A stretch of DNA of 64,000 nt from Pseudomonadota bacterium (lineage in GTDB: Bacteria > Pseudomonadota > Gammaproteobacteria > JAKAQQ01): contig JAJZIH010000008.1 of NCBI GenBank assembly GCA_021810635.1, positions 22,814 to 86,813 of the forward strand, given 5' to 3'. Positions within the stretch are counted from its first letter, which is position 1, and the number at the start of each line of letters is the position of its first letter. Position numbers and translations under genes: made by a program. Shown here piece after piece: positions 1 through 10,159 of this stretch. The notes below the pieces were generated by a model that saw only the letters and a program-made list of their open reading frames with translations, made no database searches and was not told the DNA's origin.

Positions 1-2
1 CA

Positions 3-146
3 TCCGGACTATCGTTCGTGAACAGCATGGTGAAAAGCGACCCGCGCTTGCCCTTCGGCGGCATCCGGGACTCCGGGGTCGGACGTGAACTCGGCGTGGC
101 GGGCTTGCGCGAGTTCGTGAACATCCGGACCGTCTGGATTGCCTGA
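3..146 (+). CDS. NAD(P)-dependent aldehyde dehydrogenase, C-terminal fragment (5' end outside window)
   Basis: Frame 3 reads [47 protein letters not shown], a typical ALDH C-terminus. Confidence 0.85.
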   Translation, partial: SGLSFVNSMVKSDPRLPFGGIRDSGVGRELGVAGLREFVNIRTVWIA

Positions 147-153
147 GCCAGGG

Positions 154-804
154 TCAGGGCAAGGCCGGGATGTGCGCGGTCCACTCGCGGATCCGGTGCC
201 AGACCTCGTCTTCGGCGCCGGTCATCCACGCCGGGAACTCGACGAGCCCGAGCCCCTGCGAGCCCGCCTGGACGTAGAGCTGGGTGTCCTTGATGAACGT
301 GATGAGGGGGATCTCGAGGTGATCCAGGAATTTCCGGAGATGGCCGAGCGATCGCGTACCGCTGCGGGTCCGGTTGCCGATGATCCCGATCCGTTCACGC
401 GGATAATTCATGAGGACGAGATCGGCAATGGTCCGTGGCGCGGCTTCGAGATCGATCGCCGAAGGCAGGATGGGCATGAGCAGGCCTTGGGCGTCGCGCA
501 GGATGTCGACCATCCGTTCCCGGGCGACGCCGGCCGGTGTGTCGACGAGGACGGTTTCGGCGTCCGGATACTGGTGGAATTGCCAGCTGCGGGTGACGTG
601 CTGGCTCAAGTGGGCGCCGTTGATACCGTAGATGGGGGCCCGTTCCTCCGGCCGCTTGCGGAGCCAGGCCAGGGAGGAACCCTGGGGGTCGAGATCCAGC
701 AGGCAGATCCGCATGCCATCGGTGGCGAGACGGGCGGCCAGGTTGGTCACCACTGTCGTCTTCCCGGACCCCCCCTTGGGGTTAAGCACCACGATCTTTT
801 TCAT
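154..804 (-). CDS. ParA/MinD-family ATPase
   Basis: Deviant Walker A KGGSGKTT near N-term (MKKIVVLNPKGGSGKTTVVTNLA); no parB adjacent. Confidence 0.85.
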   Translation of the reverse strand: MKKIVVLNPKGGSGKTTVVTNLAARLATDGMRICLLDLDPQGSSLAWLRKRPEERAPIYGINGAHLSQHVTRSWQFHQYPDAETVLVDTPAGVARERMVDILRDAQGLLMPILPSAIDLEAAPRTIADLVLMNYPRERIGIIGNRTRSGTRSLGHLRKFLDHLEIPLITFIKDTQLYVQAGSQGLGLVEFPAWMTGAEDEVWHRIREWTAHIPALP

Positions 805-908
805 GCCGGATACGGTCTTGCGCCTGGCCGAGTGCTTTTCAGTATAGTCCGGTCCCCCGCCGCCCAAGGAGCCCGTCCGATGGCCCCGTCGGCCACGGGA
901 AGGGATCC

Positions 909-2114
909 GTGACCGACGGGGCCTCTCCCACCCGGCTGGGCGTGATCCTGCCGGGCGGAGGAGCCCGCGCGGCCTATGAAGTCGGCGTCATCCGCGCGCT
1001 GGCCGAACTCTGGCCGGCCGGCCTGCGTCCACAGCCGGATATCCTGGCGGGGACTTCGGCGGGCGCCCTCAATGCCATTTTCCTGGCCGGGCGCATCGAC
1101 GATCTCGGACGGGGTGCACGTGACCTGGCGAAGCTCTGGAGCTCGCTCACAGTCGATCAGGTCTACACGCACCATTGGCTCCAGTCCTGGGGCCGACGCT
1201 GGATGTGGCGCCACAAACTGGCGGAGGAACCGGCCGGGGACTCCAGAGAGGGGCGCCGTCGTCGGTTCGGGGCCTTCCTCGACACGGCCCCGTTGCGCCG
1301 TATCGTCGACACCCAGGTGGACTGGCCGGCCATCGGGCGGCACATCGAGGCTGGCCGTCTGCGTGGCGTGGCCATCACGGCCACGTCATACACGGACAAT
1401 CGGAGCGTGACCTTCTTCCAGGGCGCACCGGACATCACCGGCTGGACCCGGGTGCGCCGGGTCGGGCGGCCGGTCCGTCTGACGACGGATCACATCATGG
1501 CCTCGATCGCGCTGCCGATTTTGTTTCCCTCGGTCCGCATCGATGGCTGTGATTACGGAGACGGATCGCTCCTGCAGCTGACCCCGCTGGCCCCAGCGCT
1601 GCACCTCGGCGCCGACCGCCTGCTCATCATCGCCGTTCATGCCCCCCAGGGACAGACGGCGCCAACTATGCCCTCTCCCTCTCCCTCTCCCTCTCCCTCT
1701 CCCGATGCCCCGTCCTGGATGACGATCGGCGGGTTCCTGTTCAATGCGCTTTTCATCGAGGGCATCTACCTCGACCTCGAGCGTCTCGAACGGATCAATG
1801 CAACCCTGCGGAGCCTCGCCGTCCCGGGAGGTCATCTGCTTCGTCCCGTCGAGACTCTCGTCCTGTCCCCGAGCGTCGACCCTGCCTCGCTGATCGCCCA
1901 TCACCGTGACCGCATCTCGCGCTGGCTGCGTTGGATGGCCCGCGAAACGGGACCCAGCTCTGCCGGCTACGCGTTCGAAAGCTACCTCTTATTCGACGGA
2001 GGTTACTGTCACGACCTGATCGAGCTGGGCTATGCCGACACTCTGGCCCGGGCGTCCGAAGTCCTTCGCTTTCTGGAACCCCTGGCGGGCGGGGAACGCT
2101 TAGCAGATACTTGA
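909..2114 (+). CDS. Patatin-like phospholipase
   Basis: GGGARAAYEVGV oxyanion motif and GTSAGALNA nucleophile elbow; internal (Ser-Pro)n linker. Confidence 0.88.
   Translation: MTDGASPTRLGVILPGGGARAAYEVGVIRALAELWPAGLRPQPDILAGTSAGALNAIFLAGRIDDLGRGARDLAKLWSSLTVDQVYTHHWLQSWGRRWMWRHKLAEEPAGDSREGRRRRFGAFLDTAPLRRIVDTQVDWPAIGRHIEAGRLRGVAITATSYTDNRSVTFFQGAPDITGWTRVRRVGRPVRLTTDHIMASIALPILFPSVRIDGCDYGDGSLLQLTPLAPALHLGADRLLIIAVHAPQGQTAPTMPSPSPSPSPSPDAPSWMTIGGFLFNALFIEGIYLDLERLERINATLRSLAVPGGHLLRPVETLVLSPSVDPASLIAHHRDRISRWLRWMARETGPSSAGYAFESYLLFDGGYCHDLIELGYADTLARASEVLRFLEPLAGGERLADT
1671..1703 (+). repeat. Hexanucleotide microsatellite (CCCTCT)5 inside the patatin gene
   Basis: Read directly: ccctctccctctccctctccctctccctctccc, encodes SPSPSPSPSP. 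Confidence 0.95.
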
Positions 2115-2145
2115 CTTCGGTTCGTACCGGTCGATCACTGGTCAT

Positions 2146-2239
2146 GATGGGCCAACCCGACGGCATTGGCGAGTTTGCAAAGCGCATCGGCCAGTCGGTT
2201 CAGACGGTGCGTCGATGTAAACACGAGGGGGCATACTGA
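2146..2239 (+). pseudogene. Possible N-terminal HTH remnant of an IS607-type serine recombinase / MerR-like protein
   Basis: IGEFAKRIGQSVQTVRRCKHEGAY, then stop. Confidence 0.4.
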
Positions 2240-2249
2240 TTGCCTGCCG

Positions 2250-2500
2250 GCTCCCGTTGGGCCGATCCCACCGGCATTCTTGCAATGGGTGGCGTAAGAC
2301 TGCAAATCTGAATCGGTCAAACCCATGGTTCGCGCAATCCAGGAACACTCGGCACCCGTGCCTTTTGCTCAGATGATTGGGGCGTTCTTTTGGGCATCTT
2401 TCGTGCCGTAGCCCAAGCCTGGGACTGCTGCATCAGGTCCAGCCGCCGTAACATCGCATCCATCACCGCGTTATACAGTTGCGCCCGGTCTCGAACCGCA
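2250..2500 (-). pseudogene. Frameshifted TnpB/OrfB (IS605/IS607 family) N-terminal relic
   Basis: Minus-strand frames give AQLYNAVMDAMLRRLDLMQQSQAWATARKMPK... then MGLTDSDLQSYATHCKNAGGIG. Confidence 0.55.
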
Positions 2501-2759
2501 CGGAAAGCACCCGACCTTCGGGGGGGAATACCACGATCGGGAGTTCCGGGACAAACGACAAACCGGTTTTCTTACGGTAAGAGATCTCAATGCGCGCCGG
2601 GTTCAAGACCGGGTTTGGGGAATGGACTGCGCTCGTGCGTCGGCTACCCGGCCCGGCCTGAAGGGATGTCGGGCGTGTCACAAGTCAGTCATAAAAACGA
2701 CACGGAACCGACATCCCATACTCCTACGATAGTGCCTGTCAGTCACACGAGAGCCGTTC

Positions 2760-3494
2760 GTGAGGAACAAGGCCGTGGCGGTCAGTGTCCAAGCCGGGGT
2801 TCAACCCCCGCACGCAATCATCATTGGTCCCATTGCAGGCCTCGATCCGGGACTGCGCATTGAAATCGAGCAGGGCACGGGATCCATTCGACAGACCACG
2901 AGCCCCGACAGTCTCACGATGGCGGATTGGGAACAAGCCGATTGCCTCGTGATCCTGAACGAGGCCGCTTTGACGCCGGACGCCATGCATCAACTGCTGT
3001 TGTCCTGCTCACCCCATCAGGAATGGAGTGGGCTGTTCATCAAATCCGGAAGAATCTGGCCGATAAAATTTTGGAACCAGATCACTGAAATTCTGTTGTC
3101 GCATCTGCTCGAAACGCTTCCCGCTCGGCGCCTCGGGCTCGTCGAGGCGCAACCGATCCGCGCCCGGCTCAGGGTCGGCCCGTTTGTCCTGGATCCTGGC
3201 AATCACGTAGTCATGATCGCAGACGAGGAGATCGTATTGCGACCCATGGAGTACTTATTACTCTCCCATTTTCTCGAGTACCCGAATCGTCTGCATCACC
3301 GGCAAGAACTCATGGATGTTCTCTGGGGAAGCGGAACCGCCATTGATCCCCGAACCGTTGATGTGCATGTCGCTCGTTTGCGCAAGGTCTTGGGTAAGAA
3401 AGGGCAGGAAGGCGCCATCGAAACCGTTTTCCGCTTTGGTTACCGGTTCCGGCCCGACCGGAGCGCCCAACCCCGAAAGCTTTCACATACCTGA
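2760..3494 (+). CDS. OmpR/PhoB-type winged-helix transcriptional regulator with atypical receiver-like N-terminus
   Basis: C-term RPMEYLLLSHFLEYPNRLHHRQELMDVLWGSGTAIDPRTVDVHVARLRKVLG...FRFGYRF is a classic trans_reg_C domain; GTG start. Confidence 0.8.
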   Translation: MRNKAVAVSVQAGVQPPHAIIIGPIAGLDPGLRIEIEQGTGSIRQTTSPDSLTMADWEQADCLVILNEAALTPDAMHQLLLSCSPHQEWSGLFIKSGRIWPIKFWNQITEILLSHLLETLPARRLGLVEAQPIRARLRVGPFVLDPGNHVVMIADEEIVLRPMEYLLLSHFLEYPNRLHHRQELMDVLWGSGTAIDPRTVDVHVARLRKVLGKKGQEGAIETVFRFGYRFRPDRSAQPRKLSHT

Positions 3495-3519
3495 TTCGAT
3501 TTCCCTGAGGAATCTGTCC

Positions 3520-4290
3520 ATGAATGCTGTCGTCAGTTCCGAAGTACTCAATCCCACGCGTGAAGGCATGCCCGCTTTTCGCCCGGATCTCGTTCCGCTC
3601 GTGCAGATCGCATCCGGCGAACGACCGCTGCCTGCGTCCACCTGGTTTGGTGAGGATCAGCTCCAGGCGCCGTTCTGGCGTTCGGCGGGCGTGGCCATCC
3701 TCCTTGAAATACTTTTGCTTGCGGGCCTGTTTGGCTGGGTCCTGATCGGCCATCTGGCGCCCGCGCATACGCAGAAAGCAATTACGGCCGTGACACTTGT
3801 CGCGCCGCCGAATCCTCCCCCCCCGATCATGCGCCCGCCGGAGCCACCCATGCCGCTGAACCAGGCTGCTCCCGCTCCGATTCTGCCCCGCATCGCTCCG
3901 CTTCCGCCGATTGCGGGCGGACTTCCGGTTCCGCGCGCGCTGTTTCTGCCCCGGCCACCTCCCGATCCGACGCAACCCCGGACTGCGGGGCGTGTGAATC
4001 CGCTGGCGCTTTACACGGCGATTCTGCGCGAACAGGTGCGGGCCGCGCTCGTCGTGCCTGCGATCGCGCGCCAAATGGGTCTCAGTGGCAAAACCCTGGT
4101 TCTCTTCCGGCTCGAGCCGAATGGACGGATGATTTGGGCCCGCATCGCCCGATCCAGCGGATCGGGCATCCTGGACCGCGCCGCACTCGATGCGCTCCAT
4201 CAGGCCGACTTTCCTCCTTTCGTGCCGAGAATGAGTCGGGCCGACACGACGTTTGAACTCTGGGTGCACTTCAACGTGAGCCGGAGTTGA
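3520..4290 (+). CDS. tonB: Energy transducer TonB
   Basis: Single N-terminal TM, Pro-rich periplasmic linker, C-term LVLFRLEPNGRMIWARIARSSGSGILDRAALDALHQADFPPF. Confidence 0.85.
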   Translation: MNAVVSSEVLNPTREGMPAFRPDLVPLVQIASGERPLPASTWFGEDQLQAPFWRSAGVAILLEILLLAGLFGWVLIGHLAPAHTQKAITAVTLVAPPNPPPPIMRPPEPPMPLNQAAPAPILPRIAPLPPIAGGLPVPRALFLPRPPPDPTQPRTAGRVNPLALYTAILREQVRAALVVPAIARQMGLSGKTLVLFRLEPNGRMIWARIARSSGSGILDRAALDALHQADFPPFVPRMSRADTTFELWVHFNVSRS

Positions 4291-4354
4291 CCGCTGATAC
4301 CGTACCGCACATTTTGATCCGCAACCACAACCACAACCACACTGGGGAAAATAT

Positions 4355-6790
4355 ATGTTGCAGTTCCGTCCAAAAAAGACCATGGGGCGATTTGTCCGTG
4401 CACCCGATCGTGTCGCATGTATGAACCGTGCCGCACGCGGTGGCATCCCGGCTCTTTTGTTTCTCATCCTCGCCATGCCGCCGGTTTGGGCACAGGGATC
4501 GGATACCGGCGCGATCGTCAACGCCGGTGGCATCCACAAGCGACATCCGGCAAACGCTGGCGCCACTCCCCCGATCGTCAACGCGGGTGCCATACGCAAG
4601 GCCGCTTCTAGCGAAGCCGTCAAACCCTATTCCCACCGCGCCCAGCTCAGGAAACCCGTCAGCGTCAAGGTGATCGGACGCCCGGAAATCCGCGCGGCGG
4701 GCCCTGCGGCCGGTGCGGCACAGGCGCTCGTATTCGCTCCGGGTGTTGCGATCGGCGGGTATGGCAACGGTGGCGCGACCAAGTATTCGCTCAGCATTAA
4801 CGGTATCAAGCAAGGCTGGGGAGGACCTTCCGGAGGCACGATCGACAATGGATCCATTGCGGTGAGCTTCGATGGCGTGCCCATGAACAATTTGGCTTCG
4901 GGCTTATGGGAATCGCCCGAAGTGAACCAGCTCGAAATGATTCAAAACATCGCCGTGACGTACGGACCCGGCGAACCGGTCGATCGCTGGTTCGACAATG
5001 TGGGTGGCGCCATCGATTTCGTGCCGATCCAACCCAACCGTTATCCGGGATTCAAGTTCTCCCTTTTTACGGGTTCGTACGCCAGCCAGGGTTTCTACAT
5101 CCAGGGGCAGAGTGGCCGCCTGGACGGGTGGGAAACCGTGGTGGCGGGCGGCGCGAGCAGCCAGGATAGTTTCCGAACGACACCGGACGGGTTTTCCAGC
5201 CCGGGACACGACTACGCCTGGTATTTCAAAACCCGCCACCGCTATGCGGGAGGCAGTTTCAGTATGGGCGCCTATACTGCATACGGGCAGGCGTTCCGGC
5301 CCAACGTGGTGCCCGTGAATCCGATTGCGGGCGTCACCGTAAACGGCTTGACCGCAGCCGGCACGACCATCCCGGGACCGCTCTACAGCCAGGCGACGAC
5401 CGGATTTTATGGTGCGCTCCCGTACTCGGTCTGGAACAAGAACGATGCCAACCGGACTTATCTGATCTACATCCGGAACAACACGGCGCTGAGCGGGAAT
5501 CTCGGGTTTCATGAAATGGTCTGGTACCGCTATGGATCCCGCTTTCATTTTCATGATTACAACTTCGAGCAGGATCAGGCGAACCGCTACGAATACAACA
5601 ATCCGCACGGCTATGCGTACGGCGACAAGGCGTATTTCAGCCTGCTTTTGCCCGCCAACACCGTCGATTTTGGTGCCTTCTGGATCACGAGCAAGTACAA
5701 CTCCAAAAACGCGTTCTATAACCCGCTCGATGGCGGCAGTAACGTGGCGCCGAACGGCTCCTATCGCAGCGATATCTGGGACCAGACTGATGTTGCGCTT
5801 TTCGCACAGGATGCAATCAGGCTGCCCGCCCATTTCACGGTCACTCCGGGACTTCGCCTCATCCGCTACAACACCGACTACTACGTGAATGGTCCCGCCG
5901 ATTTTCCGAATGCAACGGGAACCGATCAGGGCAAGCTGCCCAACGCCTCGACCGGGTACACCAAGCTCGAGCCTTCGATTTTCGTGAACTGGCGGCCGAC
6001 GCGGAACTGGGCGGTCTACGCCAACTACAGCACGGCCTACCGCCAGCCTTCCGATGGCGGCGGCGGCGGTCCCTACCAGCAGATTCTGGCTTCATCGCTC
6101 AAGCTCGAGGAGGGGGTCGAAACGCAGGTCGGCGCCAAGTACCGCTGGGTGCACAGTCCGATCGGAGCGCTGTTTGCCGGCATCAACTATTACCACCTGA
6201 CCTACCGCAACCAGATCATTTCCATCTCGAGCGCGAATGGACAGTTCTTGACGTCGGCTTTCGGGAGTTCGCACTATGACGGCGTGAATCTCTTCGCCGA
6301 TGACAACCCCATCTCCAATCTGCACGTGTTTGCCAACTTGTCATTCGAGCATGCGGCGTTCAGTCACTATACGGTGGGCGGTGTGGACTACAACGGTTTG
6401 CCGGTCTCGAATACGCCGACCCGCACCTTCAGCCTGGGAGGCGCTTGGATGCTCCCTGTGAATGCCGACCTCTCGCTCACGCCGAGGCTCTGGCTGACCT
6501 ACAATGGCCCCGAGTATCTTTTCAACAACAGTACCAGTGCGCCGACCCGCAACACCCAGCCGGCCTATACCGTTTGGAATGCGGCGCTCGGAGTCGGTTT
6601 GCCGCGCATCCATCCGCTCCATAGTCTCAGGCTGAGTTTTGGAGTGTTGAACCTCTTTAACAAGCACTACAACACGATCGAATACTACTCGAGCGGCGGA
6701 TACTTCGTGGTTTCGCAAAGCGTGGGCGCGCTTCTGGCTTACCCCGGTGCGCCGCGGACGGTGTACGTTTCTCTGACCGCGACGCTCTGA
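4355..6790 (+). CDS. TonB-dependent outer membrane receptor
   Basis: Plug (DGVPMNNLASGLWESPEVNQLEMIQNIAVTYGPGEP) and beta-barrel signatures with C-term NLFNKHYNT...SLTATL. Confidence 0.88.
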   Translation: MLQFRPKKTMGRFVRAPDRVACMNRAARGGIPALLFLILAMPPVWAQGSDTGAIVNAGGIHKRHPANAGATPPIVNAGAIRKAASSEAVKPYSHRAQLRKPVSVKVIGRPEIRAAGPAAGAAQALVFAPGVAIGGYGNGGATKYSLSINGIKQGWGGPSGGTIDNGSIAVSFDGVPMNNLASGLWESPEVNQLEMIQNIAVTYGPGEPVDRWFDNVGGAIDFVPIQPNRYPGFKFSLFTGSYASQGFYIQGQSGRLDGWETVVAGGASSQDSFRTTPDGFSSPGHDYAWYFKTRHRYAGGSFSMGAYTAYGQAFRPNVVPVNPIAGVTVNGLTAAGTTIPGPLYSQATTGFYGALPYSVWNKNDANRTYLIYIRNNTALSGNLGFHEMVWYRYGSRFHFHDYNFEQDQANRYEYNNPHGYAYGDKAYFSLLLPANTVDFGAFWITSKYNSKNAFYNPLDGGSNVAPNGSYRSDIWDQTDVALFAQDAIRLPAHFTVTPGLRLIRYNTDYYVNGPADFPNATGTDQGKLPNASTGYTKLEPSIFVNWRPTRNWAVYANYSTAYRQPSDGGGGGPYQQILASSLKLEEGVETQVGAKYRWVHSPIGALFAGINYYHLTYRNQIISISSANGQFLTSAFGSSHYDGVNLFADDNPISNLHVFANLSFEHAAFSHYTVGGVDYNGLPVSNTPTRTFSLGGAWMLPVNADLSLTPRLWLTYNGPEYLFNNSTSAPTRNTQPAYTVWNAALGVGLPRIHPLHSLRLSFGVLNLFNKHYNTIEYYSSGGYFVVSQSVGALLAYPGAPRTVYVSLTATL

Positions 6791-6812
6791 CCGAAAGCAC
6801 CCAGAACTGTTG

Positions 6813-6840
6813 GGGGCCGGTGCAAACCGGCCCCTTTTTT
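6813..6840 (+). terminator. Rho-independent terminator after first TonB-dependent receptor
   Basis: GGGGCCGGT-GCAA-ACCGGCCCC followed by TTTTTT. Confidence 0.9.
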
Positions 6841-7089
6841 CGTCCGGCCGGTGGCAGTAGCCCATCGGTCTCCCGTCCGTGGAATTCCAGGAATGTCCGT
6901 CGCTTGTTTCTCTTCCCGCAAAGGCGAATCACGATCGGACCGGTATGTGTCGCAAGCGTGCCATGAAATAGTATCGGATCCGTCACGGTACCGAAAAAAT
7001 AGAAAGAGACGATATACGCATCCCCGTCATGCGCGTGCATGTGCGGGTGGTTGAATGAACATCCTCGCGATCTCTGGGAGGTATCTGCC

Positions 7090-9390
7090 ATGTTGTGTTC
7101 ATCCGTCGTCCGTCGGGCTGCCGGCCGATCCATTCCTGCCGGTTTTGTTCTGATCCTTCTGATGGGATGTCTTCCATCCACGGCATCAGCCGCGCACGGA
7201 CCGGTCTATGCGGGATCCGTGAGCAAGAAGGGCAAGCTTAAACGCAAGAAGAGCCTTCATGCCAAGACCAAAAAATCCGCCTTCACGGTTTCGACGATTG
7301 GTGCGCCGACACTTCGTGCGGCCTCGCCTGCGGTCAACGTACAGACCATTCTGGCCAAACTCCCGAGCATCAACGCCTATAGTGACGGACCCAACGGCAT
7401 CCGGAGCCATATCACCCTGCGCGGGTTCGACGCGTACCAGATCTCGGAAACATTTGATGGCATTCCGCTGAACGACCTCTTTAATGCGGCCGCTTCCAAC
7501 TATGCCTCCGCGCGCAACGCGATCCCACTGACGCTCTCCGATCTCGGGAGCATATCGGTGTACCGGGGCATCAACAATCCGTCCGTCAACTCCCTCTATT
7601 CCCTGGGCGGAACGATCGCCTATGCGCCCCGGCAGCCGAGCCCGGTTTTCGGTGCCACCATCGGGCTTGGACTGGGTCGCTACGCCACGAGCCGGATCGA
7701 GGGTCGCATCAATACCGGTTCGCTCGACGGATTCCGGACCCTCATCGACTTCACCCGTGACGAGAGCAACGGATGGCTCCAGGGCGTTCACAACCAGAAC
7801 TACAATTTCTATCTGGCGACGGTCAAGCACTTCAACGACGGGGCGTCCAAGTTTTTCACCTATATCGTCTCGAATGAGAACTCGGGCAAGACACCCCATA
7901 CCGTTCCGGTTCCGCTCATCGATCAATATGGCTCGAGCTATCAATGGCCGGAAAGCTGGGCATACTCCAATCAGCAGGATCATCACACGATCATCATCAC
8001 GGGGCTCTCCACGGCGCTCGGCAGCCGGGTTGAGCTCACATCAAAGGTCTACTACCTCAACAATACCTATAGCCGTCTGTCGTATGCGAACCCCCTCGAA
8101 ATTCCTGAGACCAATCCGAACCAGCCTTATTTCCTGCCCAATGAGCCGGAAACCTATGCCGGCTATGACCCGCCCATCAACTATTACAATCCCGTGGCCC
8201 TTTTTGGCTCATCGCTGAACGGATCCAAATACCACCTCTACCTCAACAACACTTCGAGCCTCGGGTTCATGCCCCAGGCCCGCATCGATCTTCCGTACAA
8301 CACCGTTACGGTAGGTGGCAACATTGTCTACGGCACCCTGCATTCCGCGGAATACTGGTATGGCAGCTCGAATGTGCCGCAACAGACCCTTTACAACGAC
8401 GCCTGGAACGAGCGGGACCAGCGCGACTTTGAGGAGGGGTTCATCCAGGACGAGATCCACCTCTTCCATAATCACCTGCATATCGAGCCGGGGCTCAAAT
8501 ACACCCAGGTCGACACGACGGATGCGGACAATGCCGGTTATTTTTACAGTTTTGGCGGAACCGTGAGCAACAAGGAACACTATACTTCACCCACATTGGG
8601 GGTGAGCTGGCAGATCACAAAACCCTGGGTGATCTACGGCTCCGTGGGCCGGACCTTTAAGGTCCCCGAAATCGGCGCGTACTACGGCAGTATCGGCGTT
8701 GCCAACAATAATGGGCAGGACGTGATCCCGCGTGTTTTGGTGCAACCCGAGTACGTCCAGGACTACGAACTTGGAACCCGTTACTATCTCCACGGATTTG
8801 AGGCCTCCCTATCGGCATATCGGGAAGAGTTCGAGAACAAGTTCAACTACTACACGCCCCAAGTTGGTCCCGATGCGGGTCTTACGATCGAATACAACGG
8901 CGGTACGGCCCAGTACCAGGGTGTCGAGTTTGCGGCCCGGAAATATTGGCGCCACTGGTATGCTTTTGCCAACTTTTCGGTCAATCAGGCCAGCTACGGG
9001 GCATTTGTCTCGCCCTTCACGAAATCCGAGGCTCCGGCCGCACCGCTCGCCTACATTCCCCACCACATGGCGAACTTCGGCGTGGGCTACAAAACGGGCC
9101 CGTACAACCTCGACCTCTACGGGAAATACACTGGCCCGCAGTCTACGATCAACGCGACAACCGGCTTGACCTCGAACTACGTGCAATCCGGCTACACGCT
9201 CTTCAATCTGGCGGGCGAGTATCGGTTGGATCGCGCCTGGCGCTTCCGCCTGGATGTCTACAATCTCCTCAACAAGGCCTACTACAACTATGCCTTCGCG
9301 AACGCGACCTTCAACAACATGCCCTTCGTCCAGGCGCTGGTCGGCGAACCCCGGTTCTATTTCGTGGAAGCCGAGTACAGCTTCCACTGA
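7090..9390 (+). CDS. TonB-dependent outer membrane receptor (second)
   Basis: Plug domain LRGFDAYQISETFDGIPLNDLFNAA..., C-term YNLLNKAYYNYA...YFVEAEYSFH. Confidence 0.88.
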   Translation: MLCSSVVRRAAGRSIPAGFVLILLMGCLPSTASAAHGPVYAGSVSKKGKLKRKKSLHAKTKKSAFTVSTIGAPTLRAASPAVNVQTILAKLPSINAYSDGPNGIRSHITLRGFDAYQISETFDGIPLNDLFNAAASNYASARNAIPLTLSDLGSISVYRGINNPSVNSLYSLGGTIAYAPRQPSPVFGATIGLGLGRYATSRIEGRINTGSLDGFRTLIDFTRDESNGWLQGVHNQNYNFYLATVKHFNDGASKFFTYIVSNENSGKTPHTVPVPLIDQYGSSYQWPESWAYSNQQDHHTIIITGLSTALGSRVELTSKVYYLNNTYSRLSYANPLEIPETNPNQPYFLPNEPETYAGYDPPINYYNPVALFGSSLNGSKYHLYLNNTSSLGFMPQARIDLPYNTVTVGGNIVYGTLHSAEYWYGSSNVPQQTLYNDAWNERDQRDFEEGFIQDEIHLFHNHLHIEPGLKYTQVDTTDADNAGYFYSFGGTVSNKEHYTSPTLGVSWQITKPWVIYGSVGRTFKVPEIGAYYGSIGVANNNGQDVIPRVLVQPEYVQDYELGTRYYLHGFEASLSAYREEFENKFNYYTPQVGPDAGLTIEYNGGTAQYQGVEFAARKYWRHWYAFANFSVNQASYGAFVSPFTKSEAPAAPLAYIPHHMANFGVGYKTGPYNLDLYGKYTGPQSTINATTGLTSNYVQSGYTLFNLAGEYRLDRAWRFRLDVYNLLNKAYYNYAFANATFNNMPFVQALVGEPRFYFVEAEYSFH

Positions 9391-9447
9391 GACCTGCCGC
9401 ACGCCTCCCGGATATACGTAGCGGTTTTTCGCAGGTACGGAGAGGAT

Positions 9448-9474
9448 GGAGGCCGGAGCTTCGCTCCGGCCTCC
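9448..9474 (+). terminator. Probable terminator hairpin after second receptor
   Basis: GGAGGCCGGAGC-TTC-GCTCCGGCCTCC perfect 12-bp stem; weak T-tract. Confidence 0.55.
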
Positions 9475-10159
9475 TGTTCGTCGGATCGACCCTGAGCGGG
9501 TTCCGGGCGACTCGATCGGATCGAGAGGCCTGATGCCCTCCACAGGTGAATTGACGGCGGATCCCGTGCCATTCGATACGGTTCTGACAGCGGGGGGCGG
9601 CAGGAAATGGTTGAAGACCCGCTTTCCATTGTGCAGACCTTCAGTGGCGGGCTGCATGGCATGCGGAAATACAGGAAACGGTTGCGCGAAAACAACCCAG
9701 AATACTCAATAAAAGAGCCCAAGGATATTTTACCGGGCCATCAATGAGTTGGCTAGCTGAAGGTGGTGGAGTGCGCGCATCGACACTGCCAGACTGGCGA
9801 TGGTCGAAATCACCGGAGGCAGGCCGATGCGCGCGTGTGAAGTGTTGCACAACGTTTTGGACCGGCAAGGGTTCGGCTGGATGCGCGACCGCGGCGAGGG
9901 CTGTACGGGGGCCGGTGGAGGCGCCGGTGCGCAGCCGGTAGGTGATGCTGATGGAACTGGTGCGCCAGTATCCAGAGGCGACGCGAATGGTGGCGCTGCT
10001 GAAAGCGCTGGACCGGCTACTGTCGAACCGGCGCCTGCAAGAGGCACGCGGTGTCATTGTATGGCGCGGCGCTGCCGATGGGCGGTCGCGTCCTGCCGGT
10101 GTAGGATAAAGCGCACGGGCAGGCGAGCGGGTGAGGATGGAATACGAGGAGAGCACTCC

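Noticed and set aside
9640-10150. Possible degraded gene with coding-like text (MELVRQYPEATRMVALLKALDRLLSNRRLQEARGVIVW)
   Set aside because: No family recognised and frames break; insufficient to annotate.
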